DNA of 64,000 nt from Streptomyces sp. NBC_01244 (GCF_035987325.1 NZ_CP108488.1:8680001-8744000); one strand, 5' to 3'. Positions 40,182-48,757 are shown, counted from the first letter of the stretch. The notes: generated by a model not told the origin, from the sequence alone. Program-made: numbers and translations.

Positions 40182-41147
40182 TCAGGTCCGTTGCAGCCGG
40201 GGGATCTGGGGTACCGCGGCGACGAAGACGACCGTGGTCAGGACGAACGGCCAGGTGAAGGTGTGGCCGCCGAACGGGTCGAAGAAGGCGGTCATCGCGG
40301 CCGTGAGCCCGGTCGCCGCCGCGGCTCCCAGGACGGCGAACGCGAAGCTCCAGCGGGACCGGACGATGAACACTCCGCACAGGGCCATCGCGACGAGCAC
40401 GCTGCTGTAGCCCATGAGCCCCTGCGAGACGCCATCGGACGGTGAACCCATCGCCCAGGCAACGAAGATGGCCGTGACGCTGCCGACGCAGGCCATGACC
40501 CCGGCGACCCGGCTGGCCACGAAGATGCCGGCGAGGAAGATCAGGCCGACGAACCACTGCGGCATGAAGAAGATCTGGCCGACGTTGGCGAAGAAGGCAC
40601 GCCACAGCTGTCCCCAGTCGAGGGCGGTGGTCCCGCCGGCGGCCGCGGGCAGCGCCGCCAGATCGGGGCCGGTGTGCCACACCCGGGAGAAGCTGGGCGC
40701 CGCGATGGTCATCACGCTCGCGATGATGCAGAACGGCGCGGTGAACGTGGGGATGTTCCAGGTGCCGAGGATCGTCGCCAGCGCCGAGGTGACGACCACC
40801 ACGGTGATGCTGCCGCCGATCGCGAGCAGCAGCGTGGACAGGTGGTCCCACCCGAGGAAGACGGCGAAGCCGAGCGAGACGAGGGTGCCGTTGAAGCCGC
40901 GCAGCCCGGCCGAGACGATCTCTCGGTCGATGCCGAACGCGTAGGCGGTGGCGGTGCCGACGACCGCGCCGAGGAGGCCGTAGAGGGCGTACTGCCAGCC
41001 GGCGGCGGCCAGGGCGGCGAGGAAGAAGATCCCGGTGATCGCGCTCGGCATGAAATCGACCTGGGCGACGCCACGCAGGACTTCCTGAATGAAGCTCGCG
41101 GGTTGAGCGGGAGCCTGGCGTGCGGGCTCCGTTGCCAAGGCCTGCAT
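40182..41147 (-). CDS. Urea transporter (UT/Yut family)
   Basis: A 321-residue membrane channel with ten predicted helices. Each half has the urea-transporter hallmarks: GLRGFNGTLVSLGFAVFLGW with the TWNIPTFTAPF signature in the first half and GLMGYSSVLVAMALCGVFI plus FTWPFVL in the second. UT proteins are trimeric channels that let urea flow through the membrane. It is the first gene of the leftward urea operon, 120 bp before ureA. The upstream region 41148-41369 is shared with a divergent transporter gene. Confidence 0.92.
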   Translation of the reverse strand: MQALATEPARQAPAQPASFIQEVLRGVAQVDFMPSAITGIFFLAALAAAGWQYALYGLLGAVVGTATAYAFGIDREIVSAGLRGFNGTLVSLGFAVFLGWDHLSTLLLAIGGSITVVVVTSALATILGTWNIPTFTAPFCIIASVMTIAAPSFSRVWHTGPDLAALPAAAGGTTALDWGQLWRAFFANVGQIFFMPQWFVGLIFLAGIFVASRVAGVMACVGSVTAIFVAWAMGSPSDGVSQGLMGYSSVLVAMALCGVFIVRSRWSFAFAVLGAAAATGLTAAMTAFFDPFGGHTFTWPFVLTTVVFVAAVPQIPRLQRT

Positions 41148-41369
41148 TTCATTCTCCCATGTGCAAAAAGAGAGGGCCCTGAAGGGCCCGTGAATCGGCG
41201 GTGCGTTGACGACGACAGTACCGGTGAACCGGGGTAATTCCGCCTGGAGATGGGCGTGTCGGGGGAAGCGGGGGAATGCGGCCGGGTTGTCATAAATGTG
41301 TTCGTCGTTCCCGGTCCTGTGGGCAGAAATAGGATCGGAATATCGAATCTAGAATGAGGGGGGAAGAGG
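41148..41369. promoter_or_regulatory. Divergent promoter region of the urea operon and TDT transporter
   Basis: 222 bp without a gene, more A/T-rich than its surroundings (ttgtcataaatg, ggaatatcgaatctagaatg). It must hold the promoter of the ten-gene urea operon. A small hairpin (agggccctgaagggccc) lies at about 41173. I could not identify clear GlnR or nickel-regulator (Nur) boxes by eye. Confidence 0.45.
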
Positions 41370-42401
41370 GTGTTCGCCGAGCCCGGAAGGGTCAATGGCC
41401 CCGCCCGATGGCGCGCCGCAGCGGCCGGAACCGCCGCGGTGGTGTCCCTTGGCGGGGTGCGATTCCTTGTGGGTGCCCGGTGGTGGGCCGAGCTGTCCCC
41501 GGCCGCCGGCGCCGCCGTCATGGCGGCCGGGATCATCTCGGCAGGCCTGCACCTGATCGGCCGCGACACGCTGTCGATCGCCGCGCTGGCCGTCTCCGCC
41601 GCGCTGTGGCTGCTGCTCGCCGCCGAGTTCGCCGCCCGGCTCCTGGGTGACCGGCGCCGGTTCCGCGCCGAGGCCGACACCCCGGCGGCCCTCACCGCCG
41701 TGGCCGCCGCGACCGTGCTGGGCACCCGGCTCTCCCTCCTCGGATGGCAGCCCGTGGCCCTCGGGCTACTGGCGCTGGCCGCCGCGCTCTGGCCGGGGCT
41801 GATGGTCGCCGTACTGCGGCACTGGGGCTACCGCATGCCCGGCGCGGCGTTCCTCGTCTGCGTGGCCACCCAGGGGCTCGCCGTCCTGGCGGGCGTCCTG
41901 GCCGCCCCCACCGGCCACGACTGGCTCGGCCGGGCCGCGCTGGCCGCCTTCTGCCTGGGCTTGCTGCTCTACGCCGAGGCCCTCGTACGCTTCGACTTCC
42001 GCCAGGTCGTCTCGGGCGCGGGCGACCACTGGGTGGCCGGCGGGGCGCTCTCCATCACCGCCCTCGCCGGATCCGGGCTCACGGCGTCACCGTTGTGGAC
42101 GGGGTGGGTGCACGCGGGACTGCGTACCGTCACCCTGGCGACCCTCGGCCTCTCCCTGGCCTGGTACGCCGTGCTGCTCGCCGCCGAGGGGGTCCGGCCG
42201 CGCCCCCGCTACGACATCCGGCGCTGGTCGAGCGTCTTCCCGCTCGGCATGACGGCGACCGCCTGCCTCTCGGCGGCCGCCCCGACCGGGGTGGCGTGGC
42301 TGCGGCCCCTCGGCACCGTGCTGCTCTGGGTGGCGGTCGGGGCCTGGGTGTTCACCTTTGCGGCCCTCCTCGTGGAGCGCGGGCCCCGTCCGCGCAAATG
42401 A
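41370..42401 (+). CDS. TDT-family (TehA/SLAC1-like) transporter
   Basis: A 343-residue membrane protein with about ten helices, closing with the family marker RRWSSVFPLGMTATACLSAA. This is typical of the tellurite-resistance/dicarboxylate transporter family, which includes TehA, Mae1 and the anion channel SLAC1. Probable role is export or flow of a small anion. GTG start after GGGGGAAGAGG. It is divergent from the urea transporter. No tellurite genes are nearby, so the tellurite label is only a family name. Confidence 0.8.
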   Translation: MFAEPGRVNGPARWRAAAAGTAAVVSLGGVRFLVGARWWAELSPAAGAAVMAAGIISAGLHLIGRDTLSIAALAVSAALWLLLAAEFAARLLGDRRRFRAEADTPAALTAVAAATVLGTRLSLLGWQPVALGLLALAAALWPGLMVAVLRHWGYRMPGAAFLVCVATQGLAVLAGVLAAPTGHDWLGRAALAAFCLGLLLYAEALVRFDFRQVVSGAGDHWVAGGALSITALAGSGLTASPLWTGWVHAGLRTVTLATLGLSLAWYAVLLAAEGVRPRPRYDIRRWSSVFPLGMTATACLSAAAPTGVAWLRPLGTVLLWVAVGAWVFTFAALLVERGPRPRK

Positions 42402-42456
42402 GCCGTGTTCCCGCCGGGGGAGGAATGCGGCGAACGGAAGACCGTAGCGGAAACAC

Positions 42457-42475
42457 CTCCGCCGAAAGGGCGGAG
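42457..42475. terminator. Hairpin between convergent TDT and YoaK genes
   Basis: ctccgcc-gaaag-ggcggag forms a 7-bp stem in the 215-bp convergent gap (42402-42616). No gene is visible in this gap. Confidence 0.45.
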
Positions 42476-42616
42476 TCGAATTTCCGCTGCCGAAAGGCCG
42501 CCCTCATGGCGCCCCCACCGGAATACCGTTGCGCGCGGCGGGGAAGGGCGTACGGCCATGGCGGCGGGCCCTGAATGCGAGCCGATGCGCACCGGAGGCG
42601 GACCCCGCTCCTGCGC

Positions 42617-43327
42617 CTACCGCCCGGTGCCGTCCCACCGCGGGGAGAGGGTGACGCAGGCCAGCAGAGCCACAGCCAAGACCAGGGCCCACAGCGCACC
42701 ATGACGAAGCGTCAGGAAACCTCCGGCGAGGGCCCCGAGCAGCAGGGCCGCGACCGTCACGAGGCGGCGCAGCGGCCCCGGCCCCCAGGGATCGGCCGCC
42801 AGACCGGTCAGGGCCCTGGTGACGACGGTGGTGGTCAGATCGGGGACGGCGAGCCGGTGCACGACGGCGTTCTGCAGGCCCATGCCGAGGGCGAGCAGGG
42901 CGATGACGCCCGGCGGCCCGGCGCCGAGCACGGTCAGGGCGAGCGCCCCGCCCACCAAGACGGTCTGCACCGCCACCAGCGGAGCGAACATCTTGGCCGC
43001 CGCCGTGGTCCGCCGCAGCCGCCCGGCGGCGGCCGCCCCGGCCAGGAAGGCGCCGACGGCCAGCAGGGAGTCCGGGGCCGACAGGGAGCGGTCCCCGGCG
43101 ATCGCGAAGCCGAGGAAGACCACGTTGCCCGTCATATTGGCCACGAAGACGTGACCGAGGCCCAGGTAGCTCACCGCGTCGACCACACCGCTGACGAAGG
43201 TGAGGACGATCAACAGGGGCGGCAGCACCCCGTGGGGAGATTCCGCGCCGGCCGGCTCCGGCGGGAACAGCCGCGCGGCCAGCGGGCGCAGGACCCCGCG
43301 CCGCCGCCGGGGTGGGGTGGAGGTCAT
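42617..43327 (-). CDS. YoaK family (DUF1275) membrane protein
   Basis: A 236-residue protein with six predicted helices and the YoaK motif series VLTFVSGVVDAVSYLGLGHV, FVANMTGNVVFLG and GLQNAVVHRLAVPDLTTTV. The biochemical role of YoaK proteins is unknown. I chose ATG 43327, preceded by AGAGGT, because upstream residues are low-complexity. The gap to the next gene (43328-43581) holds purine-rich short repeats (agcggagcgggccgt) and no gene. Confidence 0.85.
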   Translation of the reverse strand: MTSTPPRRRRGVLRPLAARLFPPEPAGAESPHGVLPPLLIVLTFVSGVVDAVSYLGLGHVFVANMTGNVVFLGFAIAGDRSLSAPDSLLAVGAFLAGAAAAGRLRRTTAAAKMFAPLVAVQTVLVGGALALTVLGAGPPGVIALLALGMGLQNAVVHRLAVPDLTTTVVTRALTGLAADPWGPGPLRRLVTVAALLLGALAGGFLTLRHGALWALVLAVALLACVTLSPRWDGTGR

Positions 43328-43581
43328 GGGGTACCTCTGGTCATCGCGTGGGCCGGTCCGCGACGGGCGGGAGTGGGCCGTCGGGAGCGGAGCGGGCCGT
43401 TGGGAACGGAGCGGGCCGAGCCCCTGAAGAAGGCGGAGAGGAAGGGCGGTGGAGAGGAGGGGGTGGAGTGGAAGGGAGCTTCGTCCCCGGAATGCTAGCG
43501 ATGCCGGGAGCGTGCGAGGAGGAGCGACCCGGCGGCGCTCCCCGCCGCGGATCCAGGGGGCGCCGCGGGTAGGGTCGCCGC

Positions 43582-44016
43582 ATGGCCTACACGTTTCAGG
43601 TGACCGTGGACTCCGCGGCACCGCACGCCCTCGCCGACTGGTGGGCCGAGGCCCTCGGCTGGGAAGTCGAGCCCAGTGACGAGGAGTTCATCCGCGAGAT
43701 GATCGCCGTCGGACGGGCGACGGAGGAGGACACCACCACCCACCGGGGTGTCCTCGTCTGGAAGGCGGGCCAGGGGATCCGCCACCCCGAGGGCCTGGAG
43801 CGGGCGCCCCGCATCCTCTTCCAGTTCATCGAGGAGCCCAAGACCGTCAAGAACCGGGTCCACCTCGACGTTCGCACCGGGCAGGACGACCCGCGCGCGC
43901 TGGTCGAGCGGCTCCTCGCCAAGGGCGCCCGCCACCTGCACGAGGGCAGCCAGGGCCCCTTCGCCTGGACCACCCTCGCCGACCCCGAGGGCAACGAGCT
44001 GTGCGTCTCCCACTGA
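43582..44016 (+). CDS. VOC-family (glyoxalase-like) protein
   Basis: A 144-residue protein with two beta-alpha-beta-beta-beta halves: FQVTVDSAAPHALADWWAEA at the start, and RVHLDVRTGQDDPRALVERL then WTTLADPEGNELCVSH at the end. These are features of the glyoxalase-like VOC family common in actinobacteria. Metal-binding positions are only partly kept, so it may be a binding or resistance-like protein rather than an enzyme. The inverted-repeat element begins 30 bp after the stop. Confidence 0.85.
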   Translation: MAYTFQVTVDSAAPHALADWWAEALGWEVEPSDEEFIREMIAVGRATEEDTTTHRGVLVWKAGQGIRHPEGLERAPRILFQFIEEPKTVKNRVHLDVRTGQDDPRALVERLLAKGARHLHEGSQGPFAWTTLADPEGNELCVSH

Positions 44017-44046
44017 GTCTCCCGCCGGCCGCTCCCACCCCGCTCC

Positions 44047-44220
44047 AGGGCCTGTCGTCACACTCCCGTCTGCCTCGCGACGCCTGGCACGCGCTCTCGC
44101 CGCACCGGGCGAAAGCCAAGTACGTCCAGTACGCGGGCTTCCGCCCGGCACGCCGAGAGCGCGCACCAGACGCCGCGACGCCGCCCTTCGGGCGACGACG
44201 GGAGTGTGACGACAGGCCCT
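44047..44220. mobile_element. MITE-like element with perfect 24-bp terminal inverted repeats
   Basis: A 174-bp element. Its ends (44047-44070 and 44197-44220) are exact reverse complements over 24 bp, starting agggcctgtcgtcacact. Inside the ends the arms continue to pair imperfectly for about 30 bp more, so the whole can fold into a long hairpin. It encodes no transposase. It lies between the VOC gene and the next gene, 11 bases before its GTG start. No clear target duplication was found. Confidence 0.7.
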
Positions 44221-44231
44221 AGGCTGGACCC

Positions 44232-44936
44232 GTGAACGTCATCCTCTTCGGTGCGACCGGCATGATCGGCCGGGGCGTGCTGCGCGAGTGCCTGCGCGAC
44301 GATTCCGTCGAAAGCGTGCTCGCCGTCGGCCGCAGCCCCCTCGCCGTCACCCACCCCAAGCTGCGCGAGCTCGTCCGGGCGGATCCGACCGACCTGTCGG
44401 AGTCCGGCCTGGACCTGGCCTCGTACGACGCGTGCTTCTTCTGCCTGGGCATCTCCTCCTTCCGCATGAAGGAGGAGGAGTACCGGCGGATCACCTACGA
44501 CCTGACGCTCGCCGCGGCCCGCCCCCTCGCCGCCGCCAACCCGCGGCTGACCTTCGCCTACGTCTCCGGCGAGGGCACCGACAGCACCGAGAGCGGCCGC
44601 TCCATGTGGGCCCGGGTCAAGGGGAAGACCGAGAACGACCTGCTCAAGCTCCCCTTCGAGGCCTACATGTTCCGCCCCGGGATCGTGCAGCCGGACCGCG
44701 GCATTCCCTCCAAGACTCCGCTCTACCGCGCCGGGTACACCGTCACCGCACCGCTCTTCCCGCTCCTGCGGCGCTTCGCACCCCACCTCGTGACCACCAC
44801 CGGGGCGCTGGGCCGCGCCATGATCGCCGTCGCCGCGGCCGGGCCCGGCAACGAGGACACCCAGCGGATCCTGCGGCCGCGCGACATCAACAGGGTGGGC
44901 GGCCAGGGCCCGCGCGGAGCGTCGGACCTGGGGTAA
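44232..44936 (+). CDS. NAD(P)-binding Rossmann protein (atypical SDR)
   Basis: A 234-residue protein with the nucleotide-binding start NVILFGATGMIGRGVLRECL, followed by CFFCLGISSFRMKEEEYRRI, YVSGEGTDSTESGRSMWARV (with Lys in VKGKTEND) and AYMFRPGIVQPDRGI. This resembles the NAD(P)H-binding/epimerase-like group of atypical short-chain dehydrogenases. Substrate unknown. GTG start only 11 bases after the inverted-repeat element, so its promoter or ribosome site may lie in that element. Confidence 0.82.
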   Translation: MNVILFGATGMIGRGVLRECLRDDSVESVLAVGRSPLAVTHPKLRELVRADPTDLSESGLDLASYDACFFCLGISSFRMKEEEYRRITYDLTLAAARPLAAANPRLTFAYVSGEGTDSTESGRSMWARVKGKTENDLLKLPFEAYMFRPGIVQPDRGIPSKTPLYRAGYTVTAPLFPLLRRFAPHLVTTTGALGRAMIAVAAAGPGNEDTQRILRPRDINRVGGQGPRGASDLG

Positions 44937-45008
44937 CGGGCGGATATTCGGTTTCGGCCGGGGCCCTCCGACCCCGAGAATGAGGCATCTCGAACCGGGA
45001 GGAACCCC

Positions 45009-46220
45009 ATGAGCCAGGACCGCCTGACTCTGCACGACCTGATGCCCGCGCAGGCGCTGACCGAGGCCATCGACGCCGGATACGTGGCCCGCAAGGCACA
45101 CCCCGAGCTGCCGCTGTCCCTCTACACCTACACCCGGACCGCCCAGTACGAGCAGGTCTGGAACCAGGTCACCACGGTCTGCCGCGGACTCGTCGCCGAC
45201 GACGTCAGCGGCGAGGTCGTCGCGCTGCCGCTGCCCAAGTTCTTCAACGTCGGCGAGCACGAGGCCGGCCGGCCGTACGCGCCGGCCCTGCCCGACGAGC
45301 CGTTCGAGGTGTACGACAAGGTCGACGGCAGTCTCGGGGTGCTCTTCCACTACGCGGGCAAGTGGCGGGCCGCGTCCAAGGGTTCCTTCACCAGCACCCA
45401 GGCCGTCTGGGCGCAGCGCCGCCTCGACGGACGGGACACCTCCGGGCTGGTCCCCGGCACCACTTACCTCGCGGAGATCCTGTACCCGCAGAACCGCATC
45501 GTCGTGGACTACGGGGACCGCCGCGACCTGGTCCTGCTCGCCGCGTACGGAGCGGACGGCGCCGAGGTGCCGCTCGCGGAAGCCGCCGCGCACTGGGAGG
45601 GCATCGGCTCCGTGGTCACCGTGTGGCCCGCCATGCCGCTGGGCGAGCTGCTCGCGCTGACCGGGTCCAGCACCCTGCCGGGCGGCGCTCCCGCGACCGG
45701 CACCGACGCGGAGGGCTTCGTCCTGCGCTTCGCCTCGGGCGTCCGGGCCAAGGCCAAGATCGCCGAGTACGTACGCCTCCACAAGGTGCTCACCGGGGTG
45801 ACCGAGCGGGACATCTGGCGCGGCCACGGCATCCAGCGGTTCGCCGGCCTGCCCCTCAAGCAGCTCGCCCAGGGCCTGCACTGCACCGTCGCCGATATCG
45901 AGGCCTCGGGCGGCAAGCCGCTCGACGCGCTGCTGGAGCAGGTGCCCGACGAGTTCGACCACTGGGTGCGCTCGGTGATCGAACGCCTGGAGGCCGAGGC
46001 CGCGCTCCGTGAGCGCGCCATCGACGAGGCCTACGCCTCGCTGGCCCACCTGGCCGGCGACCGGGGCGCGTTCGCGCGCGCCGCCAAGACGACGATCCGC
46101 GACAGCGGGGTCCGCGGCGCGCTGTTCCAGCGCCTCGAGGGCAGGACCACCGAGCTCGTCACCTGGCGGCAGGTGCGACCCGAGGCGTCCGACCCCTTCA
46201 CGCACGACGAGGAGAACTGA
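45009..46220 (+). CDS. T4 Rnl1-like RNA ligase
   Basis: A 403-residue ATP-dependent RNA ligase. The adenylated Lys104 lies in motif I, YDKVDGSLGVLF. Further motifs: CRGLVADDVSGEVVALPLPK (upstream domain), YLAEILYPQNRIVVDYG (motif IIIa region), EGFVLRF (motif IV) and RAKAKIAEYVRLH (motif V). The N- and C-terminal parts match the phage T4 RNA ligase 1 group. It seals broken RNA with 3'-OH and 5'-phosphate ends in the cytosol. It is 4 bp upstream of a polynucleotide kinase-phosphatase gene that makes such ends. Confidence 0.9.
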   Translation: MSQDRLTLHDLMPAQALTEAIDAGYVARKAHPELPLSLYTYTRTAQYEQVWNQVTTVCRGLVADDVSGEVVALPLPKFFNVGEHEAGRPYAPALPDEPFEVYDKVDGSLGVLFHYAGKWRAASKGSFTSTQAVWAQRRLDGRDTSGLVPGTTYLAEILYPQNRIVVDYGDRRDLVLLAAYGADGAEVPLAEAAAHWEGIGSVVTVWPAMPLGELLALTGSSTLPGGAPATGTDAEGFVLRFASGVRAKAKIAEYVRLHKVLTGVTERDIWRGHGIQRFAGLPLKQLAQGLHCTVADIEASGGKPLDALLEQVPDEFDHWVRSVIERLEAEAALRERAIDEAYASLAHLAGDRGAFARAAKTTIRDSGVRGALFQRLEGRTTELVTWRQVRPEASDPFTHDEEN

Positions 46221-46224
46221 ACCC

Positions 46225-47193
46225 GTGTCCGAAGCACCCGAAACCGAGACCCCCGCATCGCCGGCCGCGCCCCCCGCGCTGCCGGTGGTCCACGTCATGA
46301 CGGGTCTGCCGGCCTCCGGGAAGACCACCGCCGCGCGCGCCCTCCAGGCGGAGTCCGGCGGTCGGATGCGCCGCGTCAACCTCGACGACCTGCGGGCCAT
46401 GCTCGACGTGCCCGACCCGGAGCGCGCGCGTTCGTACAAGCACGAGCAGACCGTGCTGGACATCCAGGACGCGGCCGTCAGCGCGGCCGTCGAGGGCGGC
46501 TTCGACGTGGTCGTCGACAACACCCACCTGACCTCGTACATCCCCAAGCGGCTCAAGGCGGCCGTCGCGGGACGGGCCACCTTCGTGGTGCACGATTACA
46601 CGGACGTGCCGGTGGAGGAGTGCCTGCGGCGCGACGCCGCGCGCGAGCGGCAGGTCGGCGAGGAGATCATCCGGATACTCGCGGACAAGCACGCGAAGGC
46701 CAGGAAGGGCGGCTGGCGGCTCACCGCGGACTGGTTCAACGACCAGCCGGACGTGTCGCCGTACGTCCCCGACCCGGCACTGCCCACGGCGGTGATGTGC
46801 GATATCGACGGCACGCTCGCGATGACCGGCGACCGCAATCCGTACGACTTCTCGCGCTGCGGCCTGGACACGCTGAACGCGCCGGTGCGCGACGCGCTGG
46901 ACTCCTTCCGCCGGGCCGACGGCGACACCATCGTGCTGCTGTCCGGGCGGGGCGAGGAGCACCGGGAGCCGACCGAGTCCTGGCTGCGGGAGCACGAAGT
47001 CCCGTACGACGAGCTGTGGATGCGGGGAGCGGGCGACACGCGCCGTGACGACATCGTCAAGGCGGAGCTGTTCAACGCGCACGTGCGGGGCCGGTACGCG
47101 GTCCGGGTCTCGCTGGACGACCGCGACCGCGTGGTGGCCATCTGGCGCCGCATGGGGCTGGCCACCTGGCAGGTCAACTACGGCGACTTCTAG
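46225..47193 (+). CDS. Polynucleotide 5'-kinase / 3'-phosphatase (T4 Pnkp-like)
   Basis: A 322-residue two-domain RNA/DNA end-healing enzyme. The N-terminal kinase has the P-loop GLPASGKT (27-34), DNTHLT and RRDAARERQVGEEII. The C-terminal phosphatase of the HAD type has nucleophile Asp193 and Asp195 in CDIDGTLAMTG. Same order and size as T4 Pnkp (301 residues). It phosphorylates 5'-OH and removes 3'-phosphate/cyclic phosphate ends left by RNA-cleaving toxins. GTG 46225 follows the ligase stop by 4 bases; the longer open frame to 46009 only overlaps the ligase gene. Confidence 0.9.
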   Translation: MSEAPETETPASPAAPPALPVVHVMTGLPASGKTTAARALQAESGGRMRRVNLDDLRAMLDVPDPERARSYKHEQTVLDIQDAAVSAAVEGGFDVVVDNTHLTSYIPKRLKAAVAGRATFVVHDYTDVPVEECLRRDAARERQVGEEIIRILADKHAKARKGGWRLTADWFNDQPDVSPYVPDPALPTAVMCDIDGTLAMTGDRNPYDFSRCGLDTLNAPVRDALDSFRRADGDTIVLLSGRGEEHREPTESWLREHEVPYDELWMRGAGDTRRDDIVKAELFNAHVRGRYAVRVSLDDRDRVVAIWRRMGLATWQVNYGDF

Positions 47194-47253
47194 GACGGCG
47201 GCCGCGGCGACTTCTCGTACGACGGCCACCGGCCCGCTCGCCATACTGGGGAG

Positions 47254-47619
47254 ATGGACGAGCCGAACGTACTGATCGTGGACGGTGCCAACGTCGTCGG
47301 GTCGGTGCCGGACGGCTGGTGGCGGGACCGGCGCGGCGCCGCCGAGCGGCTGCGCGACCGGCTGGCGCTGCGCGACGAGGGCGAGGAGATCGTCCTCGTC
47401 GTCGAAGGCGCCGCGCGGGGCGTCGCATCGGTGCCCGGCGTACGGGTGGACGAGGCGCCGGGCAGTGGCGACGACCGGATCGTGGAGCTCGCGGCCGGGT
47501 ACGCGGGGAGCGGCGGGCGCGTCGTGGTCGTGGTCACGGCCGACCGTGAACTCCGGACACGGCTACGGGCGTACGGTGCGCGGTGCGTGGGACCGCGGAC
47601 CGTACGCCCGCAAGCGTAG
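47254..47619 (+). CDS. NYN-domain (YacP-like) nuclease
   Basis: A 121-residue PIN-like protein starting with NVLIVDGANVVGSVPDGWWR (metal-binding Asp10, Asn13) and carrying GSGDDRIVELA and VVVVTADRELRTRLRAYGA. The D-x-x-N and DD motifs are those of the NYN/YacP endoribonucleases. It follows the RNA-repair pair by 60 bp on the same strand, giving a possible cutter next to a repair system. Single-gene relatives are widespread in Streptomyces, so the link may be chance. Confidence 0.8.
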   Translation: MDEPNVLIVDGANVVGSVPDGWWRDRRGAAERLRDRLALRDEGEEIVLVVEGAARGVASVPGVRVDEAPGSGDDRIVELAAGYAGSGGRVVVVVTADRELRTRLRAYGARCVGPRTVRPQA

Positions 47620-47624
47620 GACCG

Positions 47625-47643
47625 GCCGCCGTATCACGGCGGC
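47625..47643. terminator. Bidirectional hairpin after NYN gene
   Basis: gccgccgt-atc-acggcggc forms a perfect 8-bp stem between the convergent NYN and SH3-protein genes. Confidence 0.6.
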
Positions 47644-47650
47644 GGGGCGG

Positions 47651-48145
47651 CTACGAGCGGCAGTACTTGACCTCGCCGAAGTTCTTGACGTAGCGGGCGG
47701 CGACCCAGTTGTCGTCGCGGTCCTTGGCGGCCTTCGGGGTCATCGCGCCGTTGCGGTCCTCGTCCATGACGTCCTCCTGGTCACGGTCCTTGAGCAGGTA
47801 CCAGATGTTGTTGCCGTCGACCCGCTCGCCGCGCGTCTTGCACTCGATGACGACCTTCTCGTGCGGGTGCAGCCGGCCCACCTTGTGGGAGTGGGTGGTC
47901 GGCTTGCTGCGGACGGTCAGCGGGCCGCGCGAGATGACGACGCCCCGGGCGTGCTTGCGCTTCCCGTACTCGTCGTCCCCGCCGAAGCCGTTCTCGTCGT
48001 GCTCGTCGTGCTCGTCGACGGGCGTCGTCAGGACCGGGCCACGGGGCTCCGATCGGTCGTCCGCGACGGCCGTGCCCGCTCCGACCAGGCCGAGTACCAG
48101 GCTTCCGGCGGTGAGGGCGAGGATGGTCCTGGTGGGCTTCAGCAT
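47651..48145 (-). CDS. Secreted SH3-like domain protein
   Basis: A 164-residue product. ATG 48145 follows GGAGGA and starts a signal peptide (LKPTRTILALTAGSLVLGLV, cleavage near AVADDR). A charged linker rich in Asp, Glu and His follows (DEHDEHDENGFGGDDEYG), then a bacterial SH3-like domain (TVRSKPTTHSHKVGRLHPHE, NNIWYLLKD, WVAARYVKNFGEVKYC). These domains bind cell-wall or carbohydrate. Two Cys may form a disulphide (IECKTRG and KYCRS). Confidence 0.82.
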   Translation of the reverse strand: MLKPTRTILALTAGSLVLGLVGAGTAVADDRSEPRGPVLTTPVDEHDEHDENGFGGDDEYGKRKHARGVVISRGPLTVRSKPTTHSHKVGRLHPHEKVVIECKTRGERVDGNNIWYLLKDRDQEDVMDEDRNGAMTPKAAKDRDDNWVAARYVKNFGEVKYCRS

Positions 48146-48382
48146 GAGCCGGCTCCTCCGAAAATACGTCCGCCCGGCCGCGGCACGCGGCGCGGGCGGC
48201 AACCAGGCGGTTGCCAGGGACGACTATGGCGACGGAAGGCCGGGAGGTCCCGCTGACGCACCGTGACTTCGCCCGATATGCCCAATACGCCGAGTCCGCC
48301 CGGGTGTGCAACCCGGGTGCCCCGAAGCCCCGGCCCCCTGCTCCGGATGCGGGCACCGCGCGGGGCCGCCAGAGTGGATGCC

Positions 48383-48757
48383 ATGGGTATCGAGGATTAC
48401 GGCGGCGGCCCCGGCGCACAGCAGACCGGCGTCATGGTGGTGACGACGAACGACGTCCCCGGCTACCGGGTCGAGCAGGTCATCGGCGAGGTCTTCGGCC
48501 TCACCGTGCGCTCCCGCCATCTGGGCAGCCAGATCGGCGCGGGCCTGAAATCGATGATCGGCGGCGAGCTGAAGGGCCTCACCAAAACCCTGGTGGAGAC
48601 CCGCAACCAGGCCATGGAACGCCTCATCGAACAGGCGAAGGCGCGCGGCGCGAACGCCGTGCTGATGATGCGCTTCGACGTGACCGACGCGGCCGACGTC
48701 GGCACCGAGGTGTGCGCGTACGGGACGGCCGTCATCCTGGTTCCGGCGAGCACCTAG
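48383..48757 (+). CDS. YbjQ-family (DUF74) protein
   Basis: A 124-residue protein of the YbjQ family: VVTTNDVPGYRVEQVIGEVF, GLTVRSRHLGSQIGAGLKSM, GELKGLTKTLVETRNQAMER and GANAVLMMRFDV. The family forms homo-pentamers and is called heavy-metal-binding on weak evidence. I chose ATG 48383; the upstream open stretch is Pro/Arg-rich without a ribosome site. No clear operon partner. Confidence 0.85.
   Translation: MGIEDYGGGPGAQQTGVMVVTTNDVPGYRVEQVIGEVFGLTVRSRHLGSQIGAGLKSMIGGELKGLTKTLVETRNQAMERLIEQAKARGANAVLMMRFDVTDAADVGTEVCAYGTAVILVPAST

Noticed and set aside
31238..41147. A ureE gene in the urea operon
   Set aside because: All gaps were inspected; none is large enough, and no UreE-like sequence is present. 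The CbiX-like gene is not UreE by fold.
41148..41369. Riboswitch (for example guanidine type) upstream of the urea transporter
   Set aside because: No conserved riboswitch core recognised, only a short hairpin.
44047..44220. Small protein encoded inside the inverted-repeat element
   Set aside because: The open stretch is a by-product of the palindrome, with no start site or known domain.
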